From positions 14,290,360-14,354,359 of the forward strand of contig NC_059303.1 in assembly GCF_017591435.1 (NCBI RefSeq): a DNA stretch of 64,000 bases, given 5' to 3'. This DNA is from Portunus trituberculatus. Its lineage: Eukaryota > Arthropoda > Malacostraca > Decapoda > Portunidae. Position 1 is the stretch's first letter; each line of letters opens with the position of its first letter. This document shows, piece by piece, positions 1 to 11,610 of the stretch. Made by a program: the position numbers and the translations under genes. Below the pieces are notes generated by a model, which saw only the letters and a list, made by a program, of their open reading frames with translations, ran no database searches and had not been told where the DNA came from.

Positions 1-15
1 AAGATCTTTACATTA

Positions 16-229
16 TTAACCCCTTTAATACAAGAACACATTTTTACCTTCAGGTTTGTTTGCGATTAGACCATTTTATTCACACTAGAAAGGATCTATG
101 GAGGTCAGAAGATTAATGTCTACAGTCTTCACTATTTTTATCCCCCTCATAAGTTTCTGAAGCTGTATAAAATCACCAAACAGTAAGCAGAATGAATATG
201 GAAAAGTGTCATGGTACTCAAGGGGTTAA
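16..229. mobile_element. piggyBac-type MITE, copy 1 (214 bp)
   Basis: Non-autonomous element bounded by TTAA at both ends. The left end reads TTAACCCCTTTAATAC and the right end GGTACTCAAGGGGTTAA, imperfect inverted repeats starting CCC and ending GGG. A TTAA target duplication with CCC/GGG termini is the signature of the piggyBac superfamily. There is no transposase. The same sequence recurs at 3330, 3653, 5719, 6077, 36914 and, as arrays, at 35212 and 37128. Confidence 0.75.
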
Positions 230-414
230 CAGGAGAAACAAGTCTTGAGAACCCGGCTAGTCATCTCTGTGGCCTTAGAAAACAGCGGTGGTGAGAGAAC
301 AAAGACGGGGGGGGGCTAAAATAATTACTCTGTTATTTTTCATTTACAGATTTAGATTTCTACAACGTTTATGCCTTGAAATATTCCAGAGTAGGATACA
401 GTATTCTACCAACA

Positions 415-806
<392 letters not shown>

Positions 807-825
807 TAATAGACGAATACGTAGA

Positions 826-958
826 TAAGTAGTTAGATAGATAGCTATATAGTAGATAGATAGATAAATAGATAGATAGATAAATAGAAAGATAGCTAGG
901 TAGACAGATTTATAGATAGATAGACAGATAGATAAATAGATAGATAGATAGATAGATA
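826..958 (+). repeat. Degenerate (GATA)n tetranucleotide repeat
   Basis: About 130 bp of GATA/GATAAATA units with scattered substitutions. No coding potential. Confidence 0.9.
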
Positions 959-1085
959 AAGACTGAATAAACCATCACTAATGAACTACATAATGACAAA
1001 ATAATTTACAACCTATTAATGACCCGACAGTAAAACAGGTTATTGGCTCCATTTGTATTGATCTACACTTACCATCCTCCTCCCT

Positions 1086-1354
1086 ACGCCTCTCTCTCTC
1101 TCTCTCTCTAATCAGCAAGAAGATTAATATGACACCTTATTGTTGTTAAATGAAAGGAGGAGGAGGAGGAGGAGGAGGAGGAGGAGGAGGAGGAGGGAAG
1201 GCTGAGAGGGATATGAAACTTTATCTCTGGAAGTTTATGAAGATGTATCTGGGAGGGGGTGTGAGGGGAGGAGAGAGGATGTTGAGGTAAGGAAAGGATT
1301 GGGATGGGGGAAGGTGGTGGTGGTGGTGGTATTATTGTTTTGTTTTATAATTCT

Positions 1355-1424
<70 letters not shown>

Positions 1425-1503
1425 CCCCTTTTCTCTGTTCCTCTCTTCCTCTCTTTCCCTTTCCATTTTTCTGTTATTTCAGGGGTGTTTTCACGTGCAC
1501 TCA

Positions 1504-1572
<69 letters not shown>

Positions 1573-1643
1573 ACAGGAGATGGCAATTTCCACGTAGCTT
1601 TGAAGTGCACAACTCATCTCAGGTGTTTTATTTCCCTCTTTGA

Positions 1644-1708
<65 letters not shown>

Positions 1709-1862
1709 CTCCCCCTCCCCCAGTTCCCAGTTTCCTTTATCCTCTCGTATTCCTCCTCTTCCACATTCGCCGAGAGATCGATGCCTTTGCCAGGGCGCCT
1801 CACTTAGCATTCCAAATTGTCCTCCCTTTGATGTCCCTCCAGCCCAGGGCACCACCACCACC

Positions 1863-1905
<43 letters not shown>
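1086..1905. repeat. Cluster of long CT, CA, GGA, TGG and ACC/ACT microsatellites
   Basis: Contains CT at about 1086-1108, GGA at 1157-1195, TGG at 1313-1330, CT at 1358-1421, CA at 1504-1570, CT at 1646-1705, and ACC changing to ACT at 1851-1905. The open frames crossing it on both strands are homopolymeric dipeptide runs produced by the repeats. Confidence 0.95.
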
Positions 1906-2470
1906 TTGCTGGTGGTGATGGTGGTGGTCGTGGAGGTAGTGGTGGTGTTTGTTATGTTATTCGTTTGTTATGTGGTGGTTTGGTGGATTTTTGGGTGGTT
2001 CTGTGGTGAATTGTGGTTGATTGATGGTTTTGTGGTGCGTTTGTGGTTGTATGGTGGTTCTGTGATTCTATTATGGTTCTGTGTGATGTGGTGGTTCTGT
2101 AGTGTTTTGTGGTACTGTGATGGTTTTATGGTGGTTCTGTGGTGGTTCTGTGGTGGTTTTGTGGTTATTTTTTGGTTCTGTGGTGATTTTGTGGTTGCGG
2201 TGATTTTGTGGTTTAGTGGTGCGTTTGCGGTGGTTCTATGTGGTGATTCTGTGGTTCTGTGGTGATTCTATGGTTTTAGGGTAATAGTTTTTAAGTTCTG
2301 TTACTCTGTGGTGGTTCTGTGATGATTATGTAGTTCCATGTTAGTTCTGTGGTTCTCTTCTTTGGTTCCAGGTCTATAGTTTTAAGTTCTGTGATTCCAG
2401 ATTCTTAAGATTCCAGGTTCCACGATTCCAGGACCCTGGTTTGCAGTTTTTTGTGGTTTTCTATGGTAAA
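1906..2470 (+). repeat. Degenerate TGGTTCTG-type minisatellite
   Basis: About 560 bp built from variants of GTGGTTCTGTGGTGATT. The plus strand is almost free of C and rich in G and T. The array decays gradually rightwards into GATTCCAGG-like units, and the long open frame in its left part is a by-product of the repeat. Confidence 0.8.
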
Positions 2471-2519
2471 TTATGTGGTTCTGTACTTAAAGCATTAGTT
2501 TGACTGATTGGTAAGGGTA

Positions 2520-2568
<49 letters not shown>

Positions 2569-2660
2569 GTAGTAGTGGTAAACATCAGCTTATTGCCAAA
2601 AAAATATAAAAAAAACACCACAAACAAATAATAATAAAGAAAAAGAAAAACAAATTAAAT

Positions 2661-2733
<73 letters not shown>

Positions 2734-2817
2734 ACAGACACACAGACAGACAGACATATCAAATAATTAGTATACAAAGTTATACCTATGTTCATTTGTT
2801 TGTTTGGCTGAGCGCGT

Positions 2818-2877
<60 letters not shown>

Positions 2878-3060
2878 TTCATGACTTATTTTTCATGTGA
2901 TACTGATAATAATTATGAAAAATGTAAGGTATTAATGAATGAATAGAGAGAACGAGGGAAGAAAGAGGAGGAGGAGGAGGAAGAGGAAATACGAAAAATA
3001 AGTTAATGATGGTAAAAGGAGAGAGGAGGAGGAGGAGGAGGAGGAGGAAGAGGAAGGGCT
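2520..3060. repeat. (CT)n, (CA)n and (GGA)n microsatellites
   Basis: CT at about 2524-2566 and 2665-2733, CA at 2819-2873, and interrupted GGA/GAA tracts at 2964-3055. Between them lies A/T-rich unique-looking sequence in which I see no gene. Confidence 0.92.
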
Positions 3061-3329
3061 GATGGGTAGACAATCCCTTGTATCTCGTCATTTGTTCTGG
3101 AGGCGTGGGAGGGAGAGGACGTGGGTGTGTGTGTGTGCGTGTGTGTAGGTTGGCGCGTGTTCATCCTCCCAGGTGAGTACATTTCAAGGTCACGTTAATT
3201 AGGGCAGGTATGGGCAAGATGTATTAGACTTAGACTAATACATCTTGGGTATGGGTGTAGAACTTCAGTGTTCTTTGTTGTAGAAAGTTGTGTCATATTA
3301 TTTTTAATGTTGGGTGGTTTGTTTGGTAA

Positions 3330-3543
3330 TTAACCCCTTCAGTCCTGGGTCGCATTTTTACCTTGAGTTTTGGGCGTGATCAGACCATTTTATTGACATT
3401 AGGAATAGTCAATTGACGTCAGACGATTAATAGCCAGTCTTCACCATTTTAATCCCCCAGATAAGTTTCTAATGCTGTGTAAAATCACCAAACCGTAAGC
3501 AGAATGGATATGGAAACGTGTCGTGGTACTGAAGCTGTTTACT
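3330..3543. mobile_element. piggyBac-type MITE, copy 2
   Basis: Left terminus TTAACCCCTTCAGTCCTGG is clear. The right terminus has decayed to GGTACTGAAGCTGTTTAC, losing the final GGG and TTAA. The body matches copy 1, including the conserved core ACCATTTTATTGACATTAGG. Confidence 0.7.
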
Positions 3544-3559
3544 TATTACATTGTCCCTT

Positions 3560-3652
3560 GTTACCAAATTATCGACCCGTGCAGGGACCACGCGCCGAGG
3601 TCTCCAGCCTGGGATTCGAACCGGTCCTCAAGGATTCGTAGCCTCTGCACCA
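3560..3652 (-). mobile_element. tRNA-like SINE fragment
   Basis: On the minus strand GGTTCGAATCCC (complement of plus 3611-3624) matches the RNA polymerase III B box, preceded by tRNA-like sequence and followed by about 50 bp of GC-rich sequence. No convincing A box is seen, so this is a partial copy or a tRNA-like remnant. It is sandwiched between two MITE copies. Confidence 0.4.
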
Positions 3653-3866
3653 TTAACGCCTTCAGTGGTTGAACGCATTTTTACCCTGAGTTTTGCGTGT
3701 GATTAGACCATTTTATTGACAATAGGAAGTACCTGTGAAGATCAGAAGATTAATGGCCACAGTTTTCATTATCTTGACCACATAAATTTCTGAAGCTGTG
3801 TAAAATCACCAAATAGCTAGTAAGCAGAATGAATATGGAAAAGCGTCATAGTACTGAAGAGGTTAA
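3653..3866. mobile_element. piggyBac-type MITE, copy 3
   Basis: TTAA at 3653-3656 and 3863-3866. Termini TTAACGCCTTCAGTGG and GTACTGAAGAGGTTAA are slightly diverged inverted repeats. It lies in the same orientation as copies 1 and 2. Confidence 0.7.
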
Positions 3867-4560
3867 TTCATAGGGGCCAGTTGTGGGGAGACGAAAAGCT
3901 GACTAAATTGATGATTCCTAGATTTCTGGGTACAAGGATTATGATGATGACGATGATGGTGATGAAAATGATGTTCGAGTTAGTATATCGTGAGTTTAAA
4001 GGCTCGTATTCTCAAACCCCTGTGCTTCACTTCCACTATTTAAATTTATACGAGTTTTTAAGGTGTCTTTTTTTCACGGTTCTAGAGGCAGAGTGACAAG
4101 ATTTCTACATTACTAACTTGAGAAACACTGTAGAAAACCCCGCTATTCACCCCTATGGCCTTGGGAAATAGTCGTGGTGAGAACTGAAAGAGCAGTGTTT
4201 CTGAATACGGACATAAGAGGAGAAAGGTAGGCATTTTGAAGATAAGAAGTTAAATGGTATTGCAAACCTGAGAAGCAAAACATGGTGGTAACAACTAGAT
4301 AACTGCATCACACACAGAAAAACATGATCGACATGATGAAAATAATGATTAACAAAACAAACCAAATCGTCAAATAACTTTTAATTATATAATACCTCCA
4401 ATACATACGATCTCTTTCCCACTCACTCGCTCAATTCAATAAGTAACGCAACATAGACTTGAATAGTAGATGAATATACACCACAAATCATATAACCTAC
4501 CTGGTGTTAATTATATACACGTCACCTGTGCTGTGTGGAAGCCAGGGGTGGGTGGATCAC
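3867..4560. other. No gene or repeat recognised
   Basis: Mixed-composition sequence with a short GATGATGA run near 3941-3972. Short open frames on both strands show no domain, splice context or codon bias that I recognise. Confidence 0.5.
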
Positions 4561-4570
4561 GTGGGTGTCT

Positions 4571-5290
4571 GGAGGAGGGAGGAGGAGGAGGAGGAAAAGA
4601 TGAAGAAGAAGAAGCAGCAGCAAAGAAGAAGGAGAAGGAGAAAGAGAAGAGGAGGAAGAAGAAGACGAAGACAAAGAAGAAGAAAGACAAGAAGAAGGAA
4701 GAGAAGGAGAAGGAAAAGGAGAAGAAAAAAAGTGAAGAATTAGAGGGGAGGAGAATGGATGAGAAGGGAAGGGGAGGGGAGAAGAATGGGGAAGGGGCAG
4801 GGGAGGAGAATGGGGGAGGTGGAGGTGAATAGGGGAGGTGGAGGTGAATAGGGGGGAGGAGGAGGAACTTAGATATGGGAGGGTGAGGAAGAAACCATAA
4901 GAGGGGGAAGGGTGAGGTGAGAGGAGGAAAAGAAAAATGAAATAGATAAGGAAAGAGGACAAGAAGAGAAGAGCTTCATGGATAAAGGGAAGAGATGAGA
5001 GATGAGAGAAAGGAAGATGAGTAGATGGATTAGAAAAGATGAGGAAGACAGCATGGAAAAGAGGAGATAGAGAGTAGAGAGAAGAGGGTAGATAGATGAG
5101 AGGAGGAAAGAATGGAGATAATATACTCGTAGATGAAAAAGAGAATAAGGAAAAGAAAGAGAGCACCAAAGAAGGAGATGAAGGGAAGAAGTAGCAGTAG
5201 AGGGAAATAAATGATAAGGGAAAAGATGAGGAAATAAAAAAAAAAAAGAGGAAAGTGGAGAGGATAAAAAGATAAAGAAAGATTGCCTAG
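4571..5290 (+). repeat. 720-bp polypurine tract
   Basis: The plus strand is almost entirely A and G, as GGA/GAA/AAG/AGG mixtures with rare pyrimidines. Open frames on both strands are Lys/Glu/Arg-rich or Ser/Pro/Leu/Phe-rich simple-sequence translations without domains and should not be annotated as proteins. Confidence 0.85.
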
Positions 5291-5718
5291 TATGAGAGAA
5301 CAAATTGAAAGGATGAAGGGAAGGAAGAGAAAGGGAAGGACGGGAGGGAGGGAGAGTGGGAGCTCCATGCATAAGCCAACACATGCTCTCACTCAGTCCA
5401 CATGTAAGGCAGCAGAGGAGAGAGAGTCCTGCATACCACACTCTTGCACCAGGGTATTATGTCAGGCACAGATCAAGAGGGGGAGGGGAGATCAAATATA
5501 GCAAAGGAGTGCTGGAATACAAGGCTAGTGGTCTCAACAATATATATCACATCACACACACACACACTGGCCACTGCATGTCAATTGGTGAGATTAGACC
5601 AATGAATATTAAGTTTGGTTAGATTGTTTTTCATAGACAGATATGTATAGATGTGACAGCAGTAACCTTGGTGGTGGTAATAGCCTGAATAACAATGAAG
5701 TACTATGGTTGCAGTGAG

Positions 5719-5932
5719 TTACCCCCTTCAGTACTTGGACACATTTTTACCTTGAGATATGTGTACAATTAGACCATTTTATTGACATTAGGAAGGGTCA
5801 ATGGAGGTCAGAAGATTAATGGCCACAGTCTTCGCTATTTTAATCCCCCATATAAGTTTCTGAAGCTGTATAAAATCACCAAATGGTAAGAAGAATAAAT
5901 ATGAGAATGTATCATGGTACTGAAGGAGTCAA
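5719..5932. mobile_element. piggyBac-type MITE, copy 4
   Basis: Same 214-bp length and orientation as copy 1. The terminal TTAAs have decayed to TTAC and TCAA. It contains the internal motif TATTTTAATCCCCCATAT, whose complement carries GGGGGATTAAAATA, the internal TTAA that sets the edges of the satellite units at 35212 and 37128. Confidence 0.7.
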
Positions 5933-6076
5933 GTATGCATGAGGTGTTTTCTCAGTCCAGCCAGTTTTGGAGTGTCTTGAAAGAATTGAAAAATTGATAT
6001 GAAGGGTCAATGCATATGCATTGATTTCACCTCCCATCACTGCTTTTGCTGCCTGGTAGATGCCTGTACACTAAAC

Positions 6077-6405
6077 TTAACCCATTCAGCACCATGATGC
6101 ATTTCTATATTCATTCTGGTTTCTATTTGGTGATTTTATACAGCTTCAGAAACTTGTGTGGTGATTAAAATAGTGAAGACTGTGGCCATCAATCTTCTAA
6201 CCTCCATAGACCCTTCCTAATGTCAATAAAATGGTCCAATTGTACACAAATCTCAAGGTAAAAGTGTGTCCCAGTAGGGATCAAAATAGTGATAACTATG
6301 GCTATTAATCTTCTGACCTCCATAAACCCTTCCTAATGTCAATAAAATGGTCTAATGGTACCCAAATCTCAAGGTAAAAATGTGTCTCAGTACTGAAAGG
6401 GTTAA
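6077..6405. mobile_element. piggyBac-type MITE, copy 5, with one internal duplication
   Basis: Opposite orientation to copies 1-4. TTAA at 6077-6080 and 6402-6405. The segment from the internal TTAA (6165) to the end occurs twice, with the junction (TCAAAATAGTG) at 6281, so the element is 329 bp rather than about 214. It is a two-unit intermediate towards the arrays further right. Confidence 0.7.
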
Positions 6406-6858
6406 TGCTGTGTTGCTGTACTTTAGTGTGGATACTTTCAGAGGGGTGTTTTCAAGAGTTTAATAGCATTTAGATGGTCTCTTCATTATCTTCATTTGCA
6501 GTTTTCATAGAGTGAGGTTTTAGTGGCAATAATATTAATACCTTCTTTAGCTCAAAAACTCCTCTGAAAAGCCCACATAGTATAGGAAAAAAATGTCTCT
6601 CTCTTCCAGCAGTATTCTGGTCCTTGCATTTCCCTTGGTGAATTTCTATCCTCTGGTTTATTCACTCTTTCCTCCCACACATATTTTATCACTTCCCCTC
6701 TTTTCATCATCATCATTTGTTAATGTCCACATCTTCCCATTTAGGATGGTGTTGGACAGGCGATGACTGCTTTCCACAACTGGCGATCTTGTGCCATATG
6801 TTTTTCTATCCCCAACAAATTTGTATCCTGTCACTTCTCTCTTTTCCTTACTCTCACA

Positions 6859-7158
6859 TCATATCACTTTCATTTTCCTTCCTCACTCATGCATCATTTT
6901 ACCATCTCTCTTCTCACTCTTTCCTTGTCCTTTACAATTTCTGAGTAATTCTTATCTGTTTCATGTCACTTTCATTTTCCCTCCTCACTCGTGCATCATT
7001 TTTCTATCTTTCGTCTCTTTCTTTGTCCTTTACAATTTCTGAGTAATTTTTATTTATTTATTTCTTATCACTTTCATTTTCCCTCCTTACTTGTGCATCA
7101 TTTTTCTATCTCTCTTGTCTCTTTCTTTGTCATTTACAATTCCTGAGTAGTTCTCCAT
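6859..7158. repeat. Three tandem units of about 100 bp, pyrimidine-rich
   Basis: The phrase ATCACTTTCATTTTCC...GTGCATCATTTT...TTTACAATTTCTGAGTA occurs three times, starting near 6863, 6965 and 7067. Open frames through it only translate the repeat. It lies just downstream of the SLC6 stop codon, considering the minus strand. Confidence 0.75.
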
Positions 7159-7194
7159 TTTTTTTGTCCCAAGAGTTCCCAGGTGTAATTACTT

Positions 7195-7290
7195 TTATTT
7201 CTTCTCACACCGCAGCTTCTCCCACTCCCTCCTGTGGATCTCCTTCCTTGGTCCCCAGTTCTCTGCAGGTCTAAAGATGCTCCTCAGTCT
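7195..7290 (-). CDS. SLC6-type transporter, last coding exon
   Basis: Minus-strand exon of 31 codons plus TAA (7195-7197). It follows an acceptor reading CTTTGACTCCAACAG. The peptide begins RLRSIFRPAENWGP and ends EWEKLRCEKK. The short helix followed by a P-x-(E/D)-x-W-G-P motif is the usual cytoplasmic tail directly after the last membrane segment in SLC6 sodium- and chloride-coupled transporters. It joins in phase 0 to the exon at 7794-7888. The family identification is from memory of the tail motif. The substrate (amino acid or monoamine) cannot be told from this much protein. Confidence 0.72.
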   Translation of the reverse strand, partial: RLRSIFRPAENWGPRKEIHRREWEKLRCEKK

Positions 7291-7489
7291 CTGTTGGAGT
7301 CAAAGAACTGTCACTCTCTCACTGAAGAACCTGACAAATTACTGATCATTTTGTATTTTGTTTAGTGTTTATGGGTATTGTCTTGTGTGTTAACTTGGTA
7401 GGCAAACTACTATTACTACTACTGCTGCTGCTGTTGTCTAATGGATATTGTAGTTAGTTCCTGTCTCATCAGTTAACTTGAAGACTGAC

Positions 7490-7521
<32 letters not shown>

Positions 7522-7793
7522 TTTTTGTTACATATATAGTTGTTACTGTTACTAATATGAAGCAACTAGAATTAACATAACAAAAAGCACCTTACCTTAC
7601 ATAAAGACAAGAAAAGCAAAAGAAAATAAAAAAAGAAAATATAAAAGGATTAGCATACAGGAGACCATAAGATTAGCATTATATAAACCACTTCACTTGA
7701 CAAAATGACTAGACAAACATGAACTGGGAAGAGAAGGGAGGAAATTCAATAACTAACACAAGAACTAGTAATATCAACACCCCTTCAACTCAC

Positions 7794-7888
7794 CTCAATG
7801 AATGTCTCTCCTTTTGCCTTGTAGAGTGAGATGAGAAAGAAGGCTGGTACCATACTGACAGCAACACCAGTCAAGGTCCATGCACAGG
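7794..7888 (-). CDS. SLC6-type transporter, penultimate exon (last membrane segment)
   Basis: Minus-strand exon between acceptor CTCTTTTCTGTAG and donor GAG|GTGAGT, 95 bp, entering with two bases of a split codon and leaving in phase 0. It encodes CAWTLTGVAVSMVPAFFLIS then LYKAKGETFIE: a hydrophobic helix of about 20 residues followed by a basic, amphipathic stretch, as in transmembrane segment 12 of SLC6 transporters. It continues directly into the tail exon at 7195-7290. The upstream exons should lie at higher coordinates, but the adjacent sequence is a LINE insertion and none was found before 15 kb. Confidence 0.72.
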
Positions 7889-7954
7889 CTACAGAAAAGA
7901 GAGTGTGTGTGGGGAAGGTTGTTGGGAAAATGTCACTCCATTGTAAAGGTGAGG

Positions 7955-10055
7955 TTATGTAGATTTGATTAGGTACAGACAGGTCAGGGATGATTTGAGT
8001 AAGGTTATAAAAAAAAGTAAAAGGCAGGCAGAGATAAAACTAGCTAGAGCTGGGAGTAAAGATCCCAAAAAATTATATAGTTATTACAAGGTCAGTGATA
8101 AAAGAAATAAGGATAGGATTGGACCACTCAGAAAAGATGGTGTAGTAGTGGATCAAAATGAAGACATAGTAGAATTATTGAATGAACAATTTTCTTCAGT
8201 ATTTACTAGGGAAAGAATAGGAAATCCTGTTACAAACAGTGCGACGAGTAGTTTAAGAGCTTTAGAAAATATTGATATAAAACCGGGAATTATTAGGAAA
8301 TTTATTCTTGAACTAGACGATAGGAAAGCCAGTGGTCCTGATGAGCTACATGCCAGAGTACTTAGGGAGGGTGTAGACAGTATTTCTGAAGCACTTAAGT
8401 TAATCTTTGAAAGATCACTTAGGTTTGCTGAGATACCTCAGGACTGGAAGTTAGCTAATGTTACTCCAATATTTAAAAAAGGTAGGAAGGATGATGCGAA
8501 TAATTATAGACCGATCAGTTTAACTAGTATAGTATGTAAGATACTAGAGAAAATCATTAAGGGTAGTATTTGGGAGCATTTAAATGAGAATAGATTAATT
8601 AGAGATACCCAACATGGCTTTAGATCAGGGAGGTCCTGTCTTACAAATTTGCTCGATATCTTAGAATATATTACCAAGGAGTTAGATGATGGAAATAGCA
8701 TAGATGTTATATATCTAGATTTTAGCAAGGCATTTGATAAGGTACCGCATAGGAGGCTAGTGTACAAATTGAGACTACATGGGATAGGGGGTAGGTTAGT
8801 TGATTGGATTAGTGAATGGCTTTCTGATAGGAAACAGAGAGTAGTATTAAATGGGGCAATGTCTGAGTGGAAGGAAGTGGTTAGTGGGTACCCCAAGGAT
8901 CAGTGCTAGGACCTCTTCTTTTCTTGGTGTACATTAACGATTTAGATATAGGAATTAGTAGCAAAGTATCAAAGTTTGCAGATGATACTAAGATAGCATG
9001 TGCAGTACAGGGTGAAAAGGACAATTACAGAATACAACGAGACCTGGACAGGCTGATAGCATGGGCAGACAGGTGGCAGATGGAGTTTAATTCTAAAAGT
9101 GTCAGGTTATGCATTTAGGTAAAGACAACACAAACTTTAACTATGAGATGGAGGGATGTTGGCTAGAGGCAGTAGAGGAAGGAAAGGATTTAGGAGTAGT
9201 GATAGACAGGACTATGAAATTTTCAAAGCAATGTTTAGAAGCAAGAAATAGGGCAAATAGGATCCTGGGTTTTATAAATAGAAATGTTAGTTATAAAAGT
9301 AAGGAAGTGGTGCGTAGCTTATATAATTCCTATGTTAGGCCCCATTTAGAGTATTGCATACAGGCCTGGTCACCCCACTATAGGCAGGATATCAACATGT
9401 TAGAAGCAGTTCAGAGAAGAGCAACTAGGATGATACCAGCATTAAAGTGCCTGGAGTATAGAGATAGATTAAAGGAATTAAACATGTTTTCATTTGAGAG
9501 GAGATGTATAAGAGGATATGATAGAGTTATTTAAAATGTTCTCAGATACAAACTACATAGATGTGAGATCTTTCTTTACCTTAGAGGAGGAAATAGGACT
9601 AGAAATCATGGCAGGAAGATTAGAAAGCAAGGCTGCAGGTTAGATATAAGAAAATATTTCTTTAGTCATAGGGTGGTAGACTTCTGGAATGCATTGCCAG
9701 AGAGGGTTGTAAATAGCACTAGTTTGACAATGTTTAAAACAGATTAGATAAGCACTTAAATTTATTAGATTTATAATTATGTATAGCACTGCATGATAGT
9801 TTTATAAGAAATTTACTATAGTTAAATAAGACATGATCCCCATGTATGGGGACCACAAATTGTAGAGGATTTCGCTGCAGGACTTAGCCCTGTTAATGGG
9901 CCAAATATTTAGAATTAGTATATAATGTATTGTGTACTTGTAAGTGTATCTTTAAGTACTGATGACGAGGTCGCTGTGCGACAGATACAGGATAACCTAG
10001 ATGGGCCCTGGTGGCCCTTTGTTATCCTATTATTTATGTTATGTTATGTTATGTT
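7955..10055 (+). mobile_element. LINE family A (CR1/L2-like), copy A1, 5'-truncated
   Basis: Non-LTR retrotransposon copy carrying most of a reverse transcriptase and its C-terminal region. RT landmarks in order: NYRPISLTSIVCKILE, HGFRSGRSCLTNLL, DFSKAFDKVPHRRL, a frameshifted S-G-V-P-Q-G-S block, LGPLLFLVYINDL, and the catalytic FADD box near 8977. Single-base or two-base deletions near 8887 and 9097 split it into three frames (7965-8909, 8903-9118, 9109-9534), so it is dead. The 3' UTR is about 500 bp and ends in a (TTATG)n tail at 10034-10055, as is usual for CR1/L2-type elements with short-repeat tails. It is inserted opposite to the SLC6 gene. Confidence 0.88.
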
Positions 10056-10272
10056 ACTGACAATATTCTCTTAACTTCTGTCAATTTCTTCTTCTTGGTG
10101 TTTATTCTTATCTTTGAATCTTAATGACATATTTGTGAAGGATTAACTACAAAACTTCTTGACTCTGATCATGATTTTCTCTTGTTATTCTCTCACTCGT
10201 TTATCTCCTCATTTATCTTACTCTTCACTCCTCTCTCTCTTCAAGTTACCCTCTCTCCCCCTCCTTCATTTA

Positions 10273-11393
10273 CATTAACGATTTAGATATAGGAATTAGT
10301 AGCAAAGTATCAAAGTTTGCAGATGATACTAAGATAGCATGTGCAGTACAGGGTGAAAAGGACAATTACAGAATACAACAAGACCTGGACAGGCTGATAG
10401 CATGGGCAGACAGGTGGCAAATGGAGTTTAATTCTAAAAAGTGTCAGGTTATGCATTTAGGTAAAGACAACACAAACTTTAGCTATGAGATGGAGGGATG
10501 TTGGCTAGAGGCAGTAGAGGAGGGAAAGGATTTAGGAGTAGTGATAGACAGGACTATGAAATTTTCAAAGCAATGTTTAGAAGCAAGAAATAGGGCAAAT
10601 AGGATCCTGGGTTTTATAAATAGAAATGTTAGTTATAAAAGTAAGGAAGTGGTGTGTAGCTTATATAATTCCTATGTTAGGCCCCATTTAGAGTATTGCA
10701 TACAGGCCTGGTCACCCCACTATAGGCAGGATATCAACATGTTAGAAGCAGTTCAGAGAAGAGCAACTAGGATGATGCCAGCATTAAAGCGCCTGGAGTA
10801 TAGAGATAGATTAAAGGAATTAAACATGTTTTCATTTGAGAGATGTATAAGAGGGAATATGATAGAGTTATTTAAAATGTTTTCAGATACAAACTACATG
10901 TGAGATCTTTCTTTACCTTAGAGGAGGAAGTAGGACTAGAAATCATGGCAGGAAGATTAGAAAGCAAGGCTGCAGGTTAGATAGAAGAAAATATTTCTTT
11001 AGTCATAGAGTGGTACACTTCTGGAATGCATTGCCAGAGAGGGTTGTAAATAGCACTAGTTTGACAATGTTGAAAAACAGATTAGATAAGCACTTCAATT
11101 ATTAGATTTATAATTATGTATAGCACTGCATGATAGTTTTTATAAGAAATTTACTATAGTTAAACCAGACATGATCCCCATGTATGGGGATCACAGATTG
11201 TAGAGGAATTCGCTGCAGGACTTAGCCCTGTAAATGGGCCAAATATTTAAAATTAGTATATAATGTATTGTGTACTTGTAAGTGTATCTTTAAGTACTGA
11301 TGACGAGGTCGCTGTGCGACTGATACAGGATAACCTAGATGGGCCCTGGTGGCCCTTTGTTATCCTATTATTTATGTTATGTTATGTTATGTT
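10273..11393 (+). pseudogene. LINE family A RT fragment, copy A2
   Basis: Second unit of the triplication. One open frame (10421-10903) covers the RT thumb and C-terminal region, from MEFNSKKCQVMHLGKDN through EYCIQAWSPHYRQD to a frameshift near 10899. The frameshift seen in A1 near 9097 is absent here, so the ancestral unit was intact at that point. It ends in the 3' UTR and TTATG tail. Confidence 0.85.
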
Positions 11394-11610
11394 ACTGACA
11401 ATATTCTCTTAACTTCTGTCAATTTCTTCTTCTTGGTTTTTATTCTTATCTTTGAATCTTAATGACATATTTGTGAAGGATTAACTGCAAAACTTCTTGA
11501 CTCTGATCATGATTTTCTCTTGTTATTCTCTCACTCGTTTATCTCCTCATTTATCTTACTCTTCACTCCTCTCTCTCTTCAAGTTACCCTCTCTCCCCCT
11601 CCTTCATTTA

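Noticed and set aside
1299..2265. Open frames of 97-256 codons across CT/CA/TGG repeats
   Set aside because: Dipeptide repeats forced by microsatellites that lack stops in some frames; no conserved segment.
4470..5441. Long open frames on both strands in the purine tract (for example 215 and 190 codons)
   Set aside because: They translate a low-complexity GGA/GAA tract into Lys/Glu/Arg or Ser/Pro/Leu/Phe runs, without domains, splice sites or non-repeat sequence.
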